DNA from: an uncultured Erysipelotrichaceae bacterium
Lineage (GTDB): Bacteria; Bacillota_I; Bacilli_A; RFN20; CAG-826
NCBI GenBank assembly: GCA_946612405.1
Contig: CAMOEQ010000010.1
Location: forward strand, 1 to 17,181
Length of the DNA stretch: 17,181 nt
Direction of reading: 5' to 3'
Positions 1-6,158 of the stretch are shown piece after piece. Both the position numbers and the translations under genes were made by a program. Under the pieces are notes generated by a model. That model was not told the origin of the DNA. It did no database searches and saw only the letters and a program-made list of their open reading frames with translations. The stretch's first letter is position 1. The number at the start of each line of letters is the position of its first letter.

Positions 1-475
1 AACCATATCCCACTAAGAAGCAGTTTTCTTTTAATGTTTTACCAACATAATCAATATGGATATCTTCACATCTCGCATATTCTTTATCGAATAATGCACA
101 GATGATAATTCTCTTTGGTTGATAATTAGCGTTTAAATGATCAATAAGATATTTCATAGAAATACCTGTATCAACAACGTCTTCAACAACCACGACTGTA
201 CGGTCTTTAATATCCATATCGAAATCTTTTTTCAGATTGATTTTGCCTGTTGTTTGCACACCAGCATAAGAAGAGATTTGAATGAAATCTGTGTAAATAG
301 GTCTATCGATACGCTTGATTAAATCAAACATAAAGTTCAAAGCACCCTTCATGACTCCTAAGAAGAGAGGGGTTTTCTCTTCATTTTCCAAATCTTTAGA
401 AAGTTTGGCACCGATATCGTTGCAGATATCTTGGATTTGTTTTTCTGATAAAACGATTTCACGATTTTTTCTCAT
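1..475 (-). CDS. hpt: Hypoxanthine(-guanine) phosphoribosyltransferase, 3' end cut by window edge
   Basis: A soluble cytoplasmic purine-salvage enzyme that joins hypoxanthine or guanine to PRPP, giving IMP or GMP. I translated 158 residues from the ATG at 475, which is preceded by a strong AGGAGG site nine bases upstream; the reading frame is still open at the window edge. The PRPP-binding motif VVVVEDVVDTG lies at about residues 94-104 with the expected acidic pair (E98, D99). The N-terminal FLGVMKGA segment (38-45) and the flexible-loop SSYAG (68-72) are typical of the family. The visible end, NCFLVGYG, matches the family region that normally precedes the last 15-25 residues, so little is missing. 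It is 40 bases downstream of guaA and probably co-transcribed with it, which groups two routes to GMP. The family assignment is secure; hypoxanthine versus guanine preference is not visible. Confidence 0.95.
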   Translation of the reverse strand, partial: MRKNREIVLSEKQIQDICNDIGAKLSKDLENEEKTPLFLGVMKGALNFMFDLIKRIDRPIYTDFIQISSYAGVQTTGKINLKKDFDMDIKDRTVVVVEDVVDTGISMKYLIDHLNANYQPKRIIICALFDKEYARCEDIHIDYVGKTLKENCFLVGYG

Positions 476-515
476 ACTTTTGCCTCCTAGTGTAAACAAA
501 ACGAATCAGGAATTA

Positions 516-1496
516 TTATTCCCATTCAATAGTGGCTACTGGTTTATTACTTAAATCATATAATACACGATTTACGCCTTTAACTTCAGATAAAATTCTG
601 TCTCTTATCTTTTCTAATACAGAATAAGGTATTTGTTCAATTGTTGCGGTGACAGCGTCAACACTGTTAATCGCGCGGATAACAACTGGCCATTCAAATG
701 TTCTTTTGCCATCTTTGATACCGGTTGATTTAATTGATGGGACGATTGTGAAATACTGCCACACGTGTTTATCTAAACCCGCTAAAGCAAATTCTTCTCT
801 TAAAATAGCGTCGCTTTCTCTAACAGCTTCTAATCTGTCTCTTGTAATTGCGCCGACACATCTCACACCCAAACCTGGACCTGGGAATGGTTGACGATAA
901 ACCATGCTATGTGGTAAACCTAACGCTTCACCAACACATCTCACTTCGTCTTTATATAATAATTTGACTGGTTCAACGAGTTCAAAATTGAGTTCTGGTG
1001 GAAGACCACCAACGTTATGATGGGCTTTAATGCCTTTGCTTTCTAAGATATCTGGATAGATAGTTCCTTGGCCTAAGAAAGCAATACCGTTTAATTTCTT
1101 AGCCTCTCTAGCGAAGACATCAATGAAGATTTTACCAATGATTTTTCTTTTTTGTTCTGGATCTTCAACACCCGCTAAAGCATCTAAGAATTCATCAACT
1201 GCATCAACATAAATGAGATTAGCGCCGAGTTGTTCTTTAAACACTTTAATAACTTGATCACTTTCACCTTTTCTTAATAAACCATGGTTCACGTGTACAC
1301 AAGTTAAATTATTACCGATTGCTTTAATCAATAAAGCGGCACAAACTGATGAATCGACACCGCCAGAAAGCGCTAATAGTACTTTTTTATCTCCGACTTG
1401 TTGTTTAATTTCTTTGATTTGTTCTTCGATGAATGCATCAGCTAATTCTTTTGAATTGATGCGTTTCATGTTTGGATCTCTGACATTGCCGTTCAT
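516..1496 (-). CDS. guaA: GMP synthetase, ATP-pyrophosphatase and dimerisation domains only (no glutamine amidotransferase domain)
   Basis: Converts XMP to GMP using ATP and ammonia. The 326-residue product starts directly at the synthetase domain: P-loop LSGGVDSS at about 43-50, then GQGTIYPD, KAHHNVGGLPPE, the RQPFPGPGLGVR signature, and the C-terminal dimerisation domain ending in ATIEWE. Usual bacterial GuaA is about 510-525 residues with an N-terminal class I amidotransferase of about 190 residues; that domain is absent here and cannot be encoded upstream, because the P-loop kinase gene ends within a few bases. The start at 1496 is chosen because AGGGGG sits seven bases upstream; ATGs at 1502 and 1514 are in frame but badly spaced. 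The architecture resembles the archaeal two-subunit type, so glutaminase activity must come from another gene, or free ammonia is used. The enzyme assignment is firm; the ammonia source is unknown. Confidence 0.95.
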   Translation of the reverse strand: MNGNVRDPNMKRINSKELADAFIEEQIKEIKQQVGDKKVLLALSGGVDSSVCAALLIKAIGNNLTCVHVNHGLLRKGESDQVIKVFKEQLGANLIYVDAVDEFLDALAGVEDPEQKRKIIGKIFIDVFAREAKKLNGIAFLGQGTIYPDILESKGIKAHHNVGGLPPELNFELVEPVKLLYKDEVRCVGEALGLPHSMVYRQPFPGPGLGVRCVGAITRDRLEAVRESDAILREEFALAGLDKHVWQYFTIVPSIKSTGIKDGKRTFEWPVVIRAINSVDAVTATIEQIPYSVLEKIRDRILSEVKGVNRVLYDLSNKPVATIEWE

Positions 1497-1507
1497 TTTC
1501 ATACCCC

Positions 1508-1975
1508 CTACCAACGAACTTCGTCTACTATATCAAATAATTTAATAATTTCTTCAGATGGCTCTTCCCATTTATTCATGAGCATTTCTAATTGATCATC
1601 AGGAACAATTGATTCAATGTTTCTTTGTTTATTGTAGAAACGGATTTGCTCTTCTGTTCTTGGGAATAAAACCAATTCGTATCTATCAAATTCAGGATTA
1701 TCTTTAACATATTTTTCTCTTAAAACATTAAGATCGTTTAAAGCATCTAAAATGACAATCGCGTCTTCATGCTTTTGAGCGTATTCATGAATCCTTAAAG
1801 AAAAAAGCTCCCACACTTCTTTTTGTTTTGAAAAGTCTTGGGTTTGACCAGTTAGTTCAAAACGAATCTCATCACTAGAGACAATAAAAGCATCGGGATG
1901 TTCTTCCTGAAACTTTTTAGCCCAAGTAGATTTACCACTTCCAGGCATTGCAGATAAAATGATTAGTGTTTTCAT
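1508..1975 (-). CDS. Small P-loop kinase (AAA_33 / polynucleotide-kinase-like), substrate unknown
   Basis: A 155-residue soluble protein with a Walker A motif, SAMPGSGKST at 8-17, followed by SSDEIR at about 33-38 and VILDALNDLNVLREKYV further on. This order (P-loop, Ser-Asp-Glu-x-Arg, then a hydrophobic strand ending in Asp) is that of the AAA_33/zeta-toxin/T4 polynucleotide kinase superfamily, whose members phosphorylate small molecules, nucleic acid ends or sugars. I cannot choose among these. The start at 1975 is favoured over the in-frame ATG at 1990 because GGAGG lies directly in front of it. Its stop is 11 bases before the chosen guaA start, and the guaA ribosome binding site begins at that stop, so the two are likely translationally coupled. 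There is no antitoxin-like small gene next to it, which argues against a zeta-type toxin pair. Confidence 0.8.
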   Translation of the reverse strand: MKTLIILSAMPGSGKSTWAKKFQEEHPDAFIVSSDEIRFELTGQTQDFSKQKEVWELFSLRIHEYAQKHEDAIVILDALNDLNVLREKYVKDNPEFDRYELVLFPRTEEQIRFYNKQRNIESIVPDDQLEMLMNKWEEPSEEIIKLFDIVDEVRW

Positions 1976-2021
1976 TTCCACCTCCAGCATGGTTGAACGA
2001 AATTACTACTTTGGAACTTTT

Positions 2022-2074
2022 AAAATAAATAAAAAAGTTCCTATGCAATAATCATAAAATTGTCAGGAACTTTT
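2022..2074 (-). terminator. Probable Rho-independent terminator after the sugar nucleotidyltransferase gene
   Basis: On the minus strand AAAAGTTCCT (2074-2065) pairs exactly with AGGAACTTTT (2042-2033) around a loop of 22 bases, and a T-rich tract follows immediately. It lies just after the stop codon at 2103, where a terminator for the sugar block would be expected. The stem is 10 bp but AT-rich and the loop is long, so it may be weak. The left arm can also pair with a third copy of the repeat at 2013-2021 (reported separately). Confidence 0.55.
2051..2056 (-). promoter_or_regulatory. Candidate -10 element for the kinase-guaA-hpt block
   Basis: On the minus strand TATGAT occurs inside the loop of the larger hairpin, about 75 bases upstream of the kinase start. 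No good -35 is seen at 17 bases (TTTATA is the best). A CTGACA a few bases upstream is too close to serve this -10, but could serve the weak hexamer TAGGAA further downstream. If used, the transcript would begin just before the second hairpin. This is a weak prediction. Confidence 0.25.
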
Positions 2075-2102
2075 ATAAAGCAAAAAATGTAATTTTTTTA
2101 TA

Positions 2103-3002
2103 TTAATATAAGCCTGGTTTATAAATGCCTTTATCCACTAAGTCTTTTAAGGCTTTAACAACACCTGGTTTGTCTTCTTTATAAGTCACGCCAAACCACA
2201 CTGATGGAGTGGATAATAAGCGAACTGTAGCTTTGTTTTCATGAACTAATTCATCTACGACTGTTGGAATTAAGAATTCTGATTTAGGAACATTGATATT
2301 ATCTTTTAACCAGATTGGGAATTTCTTACCTAGTTCTGCGATTAAATCTTTGTTGAAGCAGAACAAGTTCATAGAAACTAATTGTGATGGTTCAGTTTCA
2401 AAAACTGGTGAGCCATCTAATGGTTCGCAAACAACTTTATCGCCTTTAGCGTAAATGCTAGATTCGATTAATTTTGTTAATAAGCCTTTATCGTCTTCAA
2501 AGGCCACACCTCTTTTAACCGCGCCATTTTCAGTCATAGTGTTTCTAGCTTCAAAAGCCACGATAGCGTATTTACCTTTGCTATCTTTTGGAAGAGATTT
2601 TAAATAGTTATAAGCAACTTCATATGTCTCTCTTCCATAGAAATCATCGCCGTTAATAACGATAAAGTCTTCTTTAATTAAGTCACGTGCCGCATAAATT
2701 GCATGAGCGGTACCCCATGGTTTTTCTCTGCCTTCTGGACATTTGAAACCTTCTGGTAAATCGTTTAAATCTTGGAAAGCATATTCAACTTTGATGATCT
2801 TTTCCGCTCTTTTACCAATTGTGTCTCTAAAAGCTTCATAAAAATCTTTCTTGATGATGAAGACGACGCTTGTAAAACCAGCGCGTTTTGCATCGTAAAT
2901 AGAATAGTCCAATAAGAAATTATTGAATTCATCCATTGGTTCCATTTGTTTGAGGCCACCAAAACGGCTACCCATGCCTGCGGCCATAATAACTAATTGC
3001 AT
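2103..3002 (-). CDS. Sugar-1-phosphate nucleotidyltransferase (GT-A fold)
   Basis: A soluble 299-residue enzyme predicted to transfer a nucleotidyl group from an NTP to a sugar 1-phosphate, giving an NDP-sugar and pyrophosphate. The N-terminus carries the nucleotide-binding signature MAAGMGSRFGGLKQ (6-19), and a metal-binding INGDDFYG occurs near residue 120. It is not GalU, GlmU or RmlA by its motifs; it belongs to the broader nucleoside-diphosphate-sugar pyrophosphorylase group, and the base and sugar cannot be read from sequence. The AGGAG site is well placed upstream of the ATG. It lies 18 bases after the ROK kinase gene, so a sugar kinase and a sugar-activating enzyme are co-transcribed, although a mutase would be needed between them if the kinase makes a 6-phosphate. 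The next gene downstream is separated by a probable terminator. Confidence 0.85.
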   Translation of the reverse strand: MQLVIMAAGMGSRFGGLKQMEPMDEFNNFLLDYSIYDAKRAGFTSVVFIIKKDFYEAFRDTIGKRAEKIIKVEYAFQDLNDLPEGFKCPEGREKPWGTAHAIYAARDLIKEDFIVINGDDFYGRETYEVAYNYLKSLPKDSKGKYAIVAFEARNTMTENGAVKRGVAFEDDKGLLTKLIESSIYAKGDKVVCEPLDGSPVFETEPSQLVSMNLFCFNKDLIAELGKKFPIWLKDNINVPKSEFLIPTVVDELVHENKATVRLLSTPSVWFGVTYKEDKPGVVKALKDLVDKGIYKPGLY

Positions 3003-3020
3003 GTTTATATCTCCTTTTTT

Positions 3021-3962
3021 CTAAAAGAACAATGCTGCTGCACCAATCTTGCCTGAATCGTATCCTAATTCAGCAGGAACGACTTTGACTTCTGGTGTCA
3101 TTTTATATCCGTAATTACGATCTTTAATATACTTATTAACTCTATCAAATAAATAATCGCCAGCATTAGCAATACCACCAGATAAAACGATGACGTTTGG
3201 TCTAAAGATATTGCAAAAATTCAAAATGCCTTCACCTAAATATTTAATGTAATTATCTAAAACTTTAATAGCAACTGCGTCACCTTGTTTAGCGGCGTCA
3301 AACGGTACTTTGCCACCCACTAAATCAATATCAGGACAAACTTTCCATAATAATGATCTTTTATTGAGTTGCATGGCTTTTTTAGTTTCTCTAATTAATG
3401 CAGTCGCGGAGGCATAGGTTTCCAAACAACCTTTTCTGCCACATGTACATGGTTCTCCATCCACAACGATAACAGAGTGACCTAATTCAGCACCTTTGCC
3501 TTCATTGCCTTCAAATAATTTACCGTTAATGATAATTCCGCCACCAACACCAGTGCCTAAAGTAAGCATAATGACTGTTTCATAAGCTTTTCCAGCACCA
3601 TATTTTGCTTCGCCTAATGATGCGGCATTAGCGTCGTTAGTTAATCTCACTGGATAAGGTAATACTTCGCGGAAAAGATCAGCGACGTGTAGGTCTTCCC
3701 AACCTAAATTATTCGCGTAATTAACGATTCCGTTTTTAACATCTAATGTGCCAGGACTGCCTATACCAATACCAGCAATCTTGTTTTCTAATCCATTAGC
3801 AGCAATATATTCTTTAACTATTTCCGCTAATTTGCGAATAGTGATTTCTCCTGGTTCACCTTTGACAAAGGGCATGGAGAATTTTTCATATACTCTACCA
3901 TTTGAATCGACAGCTGCCCCTTTAATAGACATACCACCGATATCAATTCCAATCGCTATCAT
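3021..3962 (-). CDS. ROK-family sugar kinase (glucokinase-like)
   Basis: A 313-residue cytoplasmic kinase that phosphorylates glucose or another hexose (possibly N-acetylglucosamine or N-acetylmannosamine) with ATP. Visible motifs: phosphate-binding GIDIGGMSIKG (5-15), the catalytic Asp in LTNDANAASLGEA (D110), the second glycine-rich loop LTLGTGVGGGI (133-143), the ELGH motif (159-162) and the ROK zinc-binding pattern CTCGRKGCLE (172-181; Cys172, Cys174, Cys179). There is no N-terminal helix-turn-helix, so it is an enzyme and not a ROK repressor. Start at 3962 has GGAG seven bases upstream. It follows the four-repeat small gene by 12 bases and precedes a sugar nucleotidyltransferase. Glucokinase is the likeliest role by family frequency; the substrate is unproven. 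Confidence 0.9.
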   Translation of the reverse strand: MIAIGIDIGGMSIKGAAVDSNGRVYEKFSMPFVKGEPGEITIRKLAEIVKEYIAANGLENKIAGIGIGSPGTLDVKNGIVNYANNLGWEDLHVADLFREVLPYPVRLTNDANAASLGEAKYGAGKAYETVIMLTLGTGVGGGIIINGKLFEGNEGKGAELGHSVIVVDGEPCTCGRKGCLETYASATALIRETKKAMQLNKRSLLWKVCPDIDLVGGKVPFDAAKQGDAVAIKVLDNYIKYLGEGILNFCNIFRPNVIVLSGGIANAGDYLFDRVNKYIKDRNYGYKMTPEVKVVPAELGYDSGKIGAAALFF

Positions 3963-3974
3963 ATGATCTCCTTT

Positions 3975-4223
3975 TTATAAGTTTTTAATGTTATAAAACA
4001 CAAAGTTGTTGTCATTATCAATATAACCAACTTCTTTTCCTTTAATGATGATGTAACCATCTTCATCAACATGTCCAATTTTTTGTTGGTTGTAAGAAAT
4101 AATTCCTTCTGGAGTAATGTCGGCGAATTTTTGACGATTGATAAAAATTCCTTCTCTATCGATATAGCCAATCATTTGTTCGCCAACAAAGACGTTTTTT
4201 CCAAAAGATTCAACAATTTGCAT
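3975..4223 (-). CDS. Small protein of four tandem ~16-residue beta repeats (4-fold beta-flower-like)
   Basis: An 82-residue protein with no enzyme motif. From residue 17 it is four tandem repeats of about 16 residues: MIGYIDREGIFINRQ (17-31), KFADITPEGIISYNQQ (32-47), KIGHVDEDGYIIIKGK (48-63) and EVGYIDNDNNFVFYN (64-78). Each has the pattern [IV]-G-x-[IV]-D-x-x-G-x-[IV], one predicted beta hairpin per repeat, preceded by a 16-residue segment of similar beta character. Small proteins annotated as 4-fold beta flower have this look; their function is not established. The repeat pattern shows the frame is truly coding; an overlapping minus-strand frame has none. The ATG lies two bases after the glmU stop with no separate Shine-Dalgarno motif, so translation is probably coupled to glmU. 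No signal peptide or membrane segment is seen. A partner or regulator of the adjacent sugar enzymes is possible but only inferred. Confidence 0.75.
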   Translation of the reverse strand: MQIVESFGKNVFVGEQMIGYIDREGIFINRQKFADITPEGIISYNQQKIGHVDEDGYIIIKGKEVGYIDNDNNFVFYNIKNL

Positions 4224-4225
4224 AA

Positions 4226-5242
4226 TTATTTACCATGTTTTTCCACAAATGGGCCAACTTTTTCACCATCGCCAATTGTGACATCGCTTAAATCAGCAAA
4301 GACGATTTCTGAATCATTGCCAACTTTAACATCTTTTAAGACAACATTTGGTCCAATGATACAGGCTTCGCCAATTTCTGAATGTCCAAGAATTGTGGTG
4401 TTTGGACGAATAATGGTGTCTTGACCGATTTTAACATCTGGGGATATATAAGTAGTGCTGCTGTGATCCATAGAAACACCAGAAAGCATCAATTTGTTAT
4501 TGATACGTTTGCGCATAATCTTAGTCGCATATGCTAATTGGACACGATTGTTAATGCTATAAACTTCTTTCATTTCTTCAGCAACGAAGACACCAACGTG
4601 ATAATCATCGTTAATTAATAATTGCACTAATTCAGAAAGATAGAATAAGTGTCTAGAATTATCGACTGATAACCTTTCAATGTATTTAAATAAGAGTTCA
4701 TTATCAACGATACAAATACCAGTGTTTACTTCGTTAATTTCATATTCACCAAAGGTGCAATCGCTTTCTTCTCTAATAGCTAAGATACGATTGCTCTTTT
4801 CTTCTCTTAAGATACGTCCATAACCTTTTGGATTATCTAAAACTGCGGAAACAACAGTCATATCATATCTATTTTTTTCGTGAATATGGAAAATGGAACG
4901 TAATGTTTCTGTTTCTACTAGTGGGGTGTCACCATAGATAACTAATGTTTGACCTGGTTTGCCTTCCAAGAATTGTTTCGCTTGTAAAACAGCGTGACCA
5001 GTGCCTAATAATCTCTTTTGCCAAACGACTTCAGATTCATTTTCCACTAATTTGGCAGTTAATTCTCCACCAAAGCCAACAACAGTAACGATTTGTTTTG
5101 GATCAAGAGGTTTAACTGCATCAATAACGTAGTTAATGATTGGCTTTCCTAAAATTGGATAAGAAACTTTTGAATGCTCTGGGTCACGGGAATTCATTCC
5201 TGTGCCTTTACCAGCGGCTAAAACAACAACATATTTGTCCAT
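4226..5242 (-). CDS. glmU: GlmU-type UDP-GlcNAc pyrophosphorylase, truncated: no acetyltransferase active-site region
   Basis: Forms UDP-N-acetylglucosamine from UTP and GlcNAc-1-phosphate. The first ~230 residues are a GT-A uridylyltransferase with VLAAGKGT (7-14), LLGTGHAVLQA, YGDTPLV, GYGRI, the EINEVNTGI segment and YSINNR (the Asn expected to bind Mg2+). From about 255 there are roughly four left-handed beta-helix turns (VKIGQDT, SEIGEAC, VKVGNDS, VTIGDGE), then the protein stops at residue 338. Typical GlmU has about 450-460 residues; the missing C-terminal 120 hold the acetyltransferase site, so the GlcN-1-P acetylation step cannot be done by this protein. The next frame does not continue the helix, so this is not a simple frameshift. 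In the signature GKGTRM the Arg is Gly15 here (codon 5198-5200). GGAG precedes the ATG. The substrate could differ from GlcNAc-1-P. Confidence 0.82.
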   Translation of the reverse strand: MDKYVVVLAAGKGTGMNSRDPEHSKVSYPILGKPIINYVIDAVKPLDPKQIVTVVGFGGELTAKLVENESEVVWQKRLLGTGHAVLQAKQFLEGKPGQTLVIYGDTPLVETETLRSIFHIHEKNRYDMTVVSAVLDNPKGYGRILREEKSNRILAIREESDCTFGEYEINEVNTGICIVDNELLFKYIERLSVDNSRHLFYLSELVQLLINDDYHVGVFVAEEMKEVYSINNRVQLAYATKIMRKRINNKLMLSGVSMDHSSTTYISPDVKIGQDTIIRPNTTILGHSEIGEACIIGPNVVLKDVKVGNDSEIVFADLSDVTIGDGEKVGPFVEKHGK

Positions 5243-5254
5243 GGTTAATCTCCT

Positions 5255-6115
5255 TTATTTCATAACCTTTGCGATTTCTACTTCGTATTTATTTTCAAGT
5301 TTTCTAAGTAATCTAACTAATCTCTTTTTATCAGTGCTTAATGCAAAAACAGCAGAACCAGAACCTGTAACTTGCACAATATCTAAGCCTTCTTGTTTTA
5401 ACTCATCAATTACACCTTGAATTGCAGGCACTAATTTAATAGCAGGTTCTTGAAGTGCGTTAGAGATGTTTTTAGCTAATAATTCATCATCGCCTTCTTC
5501 TAAAGCTTTGATAACAGCATCGATATCACATACTTTTAAGTCCATTGTGTCTGATAAGTTATAAACTTCTCTAGTGGAACAGCCTAATTCTGGCTTAACT
5601 AATAGAACATAGTAATTATTTTTTACGGTAATTGGAGTTAAAATTTCACCAACACCTTGCACTCTAAGAGGTTTGCATTTAATAAAGAATGGGATATCGC
5701 ATCCTAGAGTTTTACCAACATTAATTAATTCTTCATCAGTTGCGCCTAGTTTAAGAATGGAATTAACAGCTTTCATAGTGAAAGCGGCATTAGATGATCC
5801 ACCACCTAAACCCGCTTGAATTGGAATTACTTTATGAATTAAAACTCTAAACTTATCTTCGAAATGATAAATGCTTTGTAGTTTTTCTATAGAAAAAGTT
5901 GCTAGGTTGTAATTAAATGTGCCAAGGGAAAAATCATCCATCGTCACGAAATTATCTGTGGTGTTTTTAAGTTTAGAAATTACCAAAGAATCGTGAAGTG
6001 AAATTGGTAACATGACTGAATCGATTTCATGAAAACCATCATCTCTTTTTTTGGTAATGTTTAAACTGATATTAATTTTTGCAAAACTACGAATATGTAA
6101 TTCTTTCATAAGCAT
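5255..6115 (-). CDS. ispE: 4-diphosphocytidyl-2-C-methyl-D-erythritol kinase
   Basis: A GHMP-family kinase of the MEP (non-mevalonate) isoprenoid pathway that phosphorylates CDP-methylerythritol with ATP in the cytoplasm. The 286 residues show SFAKINISLNI (10-20, catalytic Lys13), the ATP-binding PIQAGLGGGSSNAA (98-111), GCDIPFF with the catalytic Asp140, RVQGVGE, and the C-terminal TGSGSAVFAL loop. Length matches the family (280-300). An in-frame ATG at 6109 is an equally possible start; neither has a clear Shine-Dalgarno sequence, which is unusual here. glmU begins 12 bases after its stop, an order also common in Bacillota. Its presence implies that the organism makes isoprenoids, for example for a lipid carrier, by the MEP route. 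Confidence 0.93.
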   Translation of the reverse strand: MLMKELHIRSFAKINISLNITKKRDDGFHEIDSVMLPISLHDSLVISKLKNTTDNFVTMDDFSLGTFNYNLATFSIEKLQSIYHFEDKFRVLIHKVIPIQAGLGGGSSNAAFTMKAVNSILKLGATDEELINVGKTLGCDIPFFIKCKPLRVQGVGEILTPITVKNNYYVLLVKPELGCSTREVYNLSDTMDLKVCDIDAVIKALEEGDDELLAKNISNALQEPAIKLVPAIQGVIDELKQEGLDIVQVTGSGSAVFALSTDKKRLVRLLRKLENKYEVEIAKVMK

Positions 6116-6141
6116 TACTATAATAACGTATTACAACACTA

Positions 6142-6147
6142 ATTATA
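6142..6147 (-). promoter_or_regulatory. Candidate -10 (TATAAT) upstream of ispE
   Basis: A perfect TATAAT on the minus strand lies in the 43-base rsmA-ispE gap, about 26 bases before the ispE start. A recognisable -35 is missing. A start here would give a very short leader of about 20 bases, in keeping with the lack of a Shine-Dalgarno site. AT-rich gaps produce such hexamers by chance, so confidence is low. Confidence 0.3.
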
Positions 6148-6158
6148 AGTATTGTTTG

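Larger units (their letters stand above)
2013..2074. repeat. Three-arm inverted repeat forming two mutually exclusive hairpins
   Basis: The arm GGAACTTTT is present at 2013-2021 and again at 2066-2074, and its exact complement AAAAGTTCC lies between them at 2033-2041. The central arm can pair with either neighbour: a 9 bp stem with an 11-base loop, or a 10 bp stem with a 22-base loop. The element fills the gap between the sugar block and the kinase-guaA-hpt block. It could be a terminator beside a protective 5' hairpin, a switchable leader, or a dyad operator. Confidence 0.6.

Noticed and set aside
137..554. Two plus-strand open frames antisense to hpt and the guaA end
   Set aside because: Antisense shadows of well-supported genes; composition is not protein-like.
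1508..1975. Zeta-type toxin of a toxin-antitoxin pair
   Set aside because: No small antitoxin gene is adjacent, and the context is metabolic.
1976..2102. Purine riboswitch or T-box leader before the kinase-guaA-hpt block
   Set aside because: I see neither the conserved purine-aptamer loop bases nor the T-box AGGGTGG motif; only the three-arm repeat is present.
3959..4171. An overlapping minus-strand frame of 70 codons across the four-repeat gene, whose stop overlaps the ROK kinase start as ATGA
   Set aside because: Its product is low-complexity Lys/Leu/Thr without repeats or motifs, whereas the frame 3975-4223 has four clear repeats and is coupled to glmU.
4226..4240. Frameshift or nonsense mutation as the explanation for the short GlmU
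   Set aside because: The downstream sequence in any frame does not continue the beta-helix; it encodes the four-repeat protein and then the ROK kinase.
4071..4424. A plus-strand open frame of 117 codons
   Set aside because: It lies antisense to glmU and the small gene, has no ribosome binding site and resembles no protein family.
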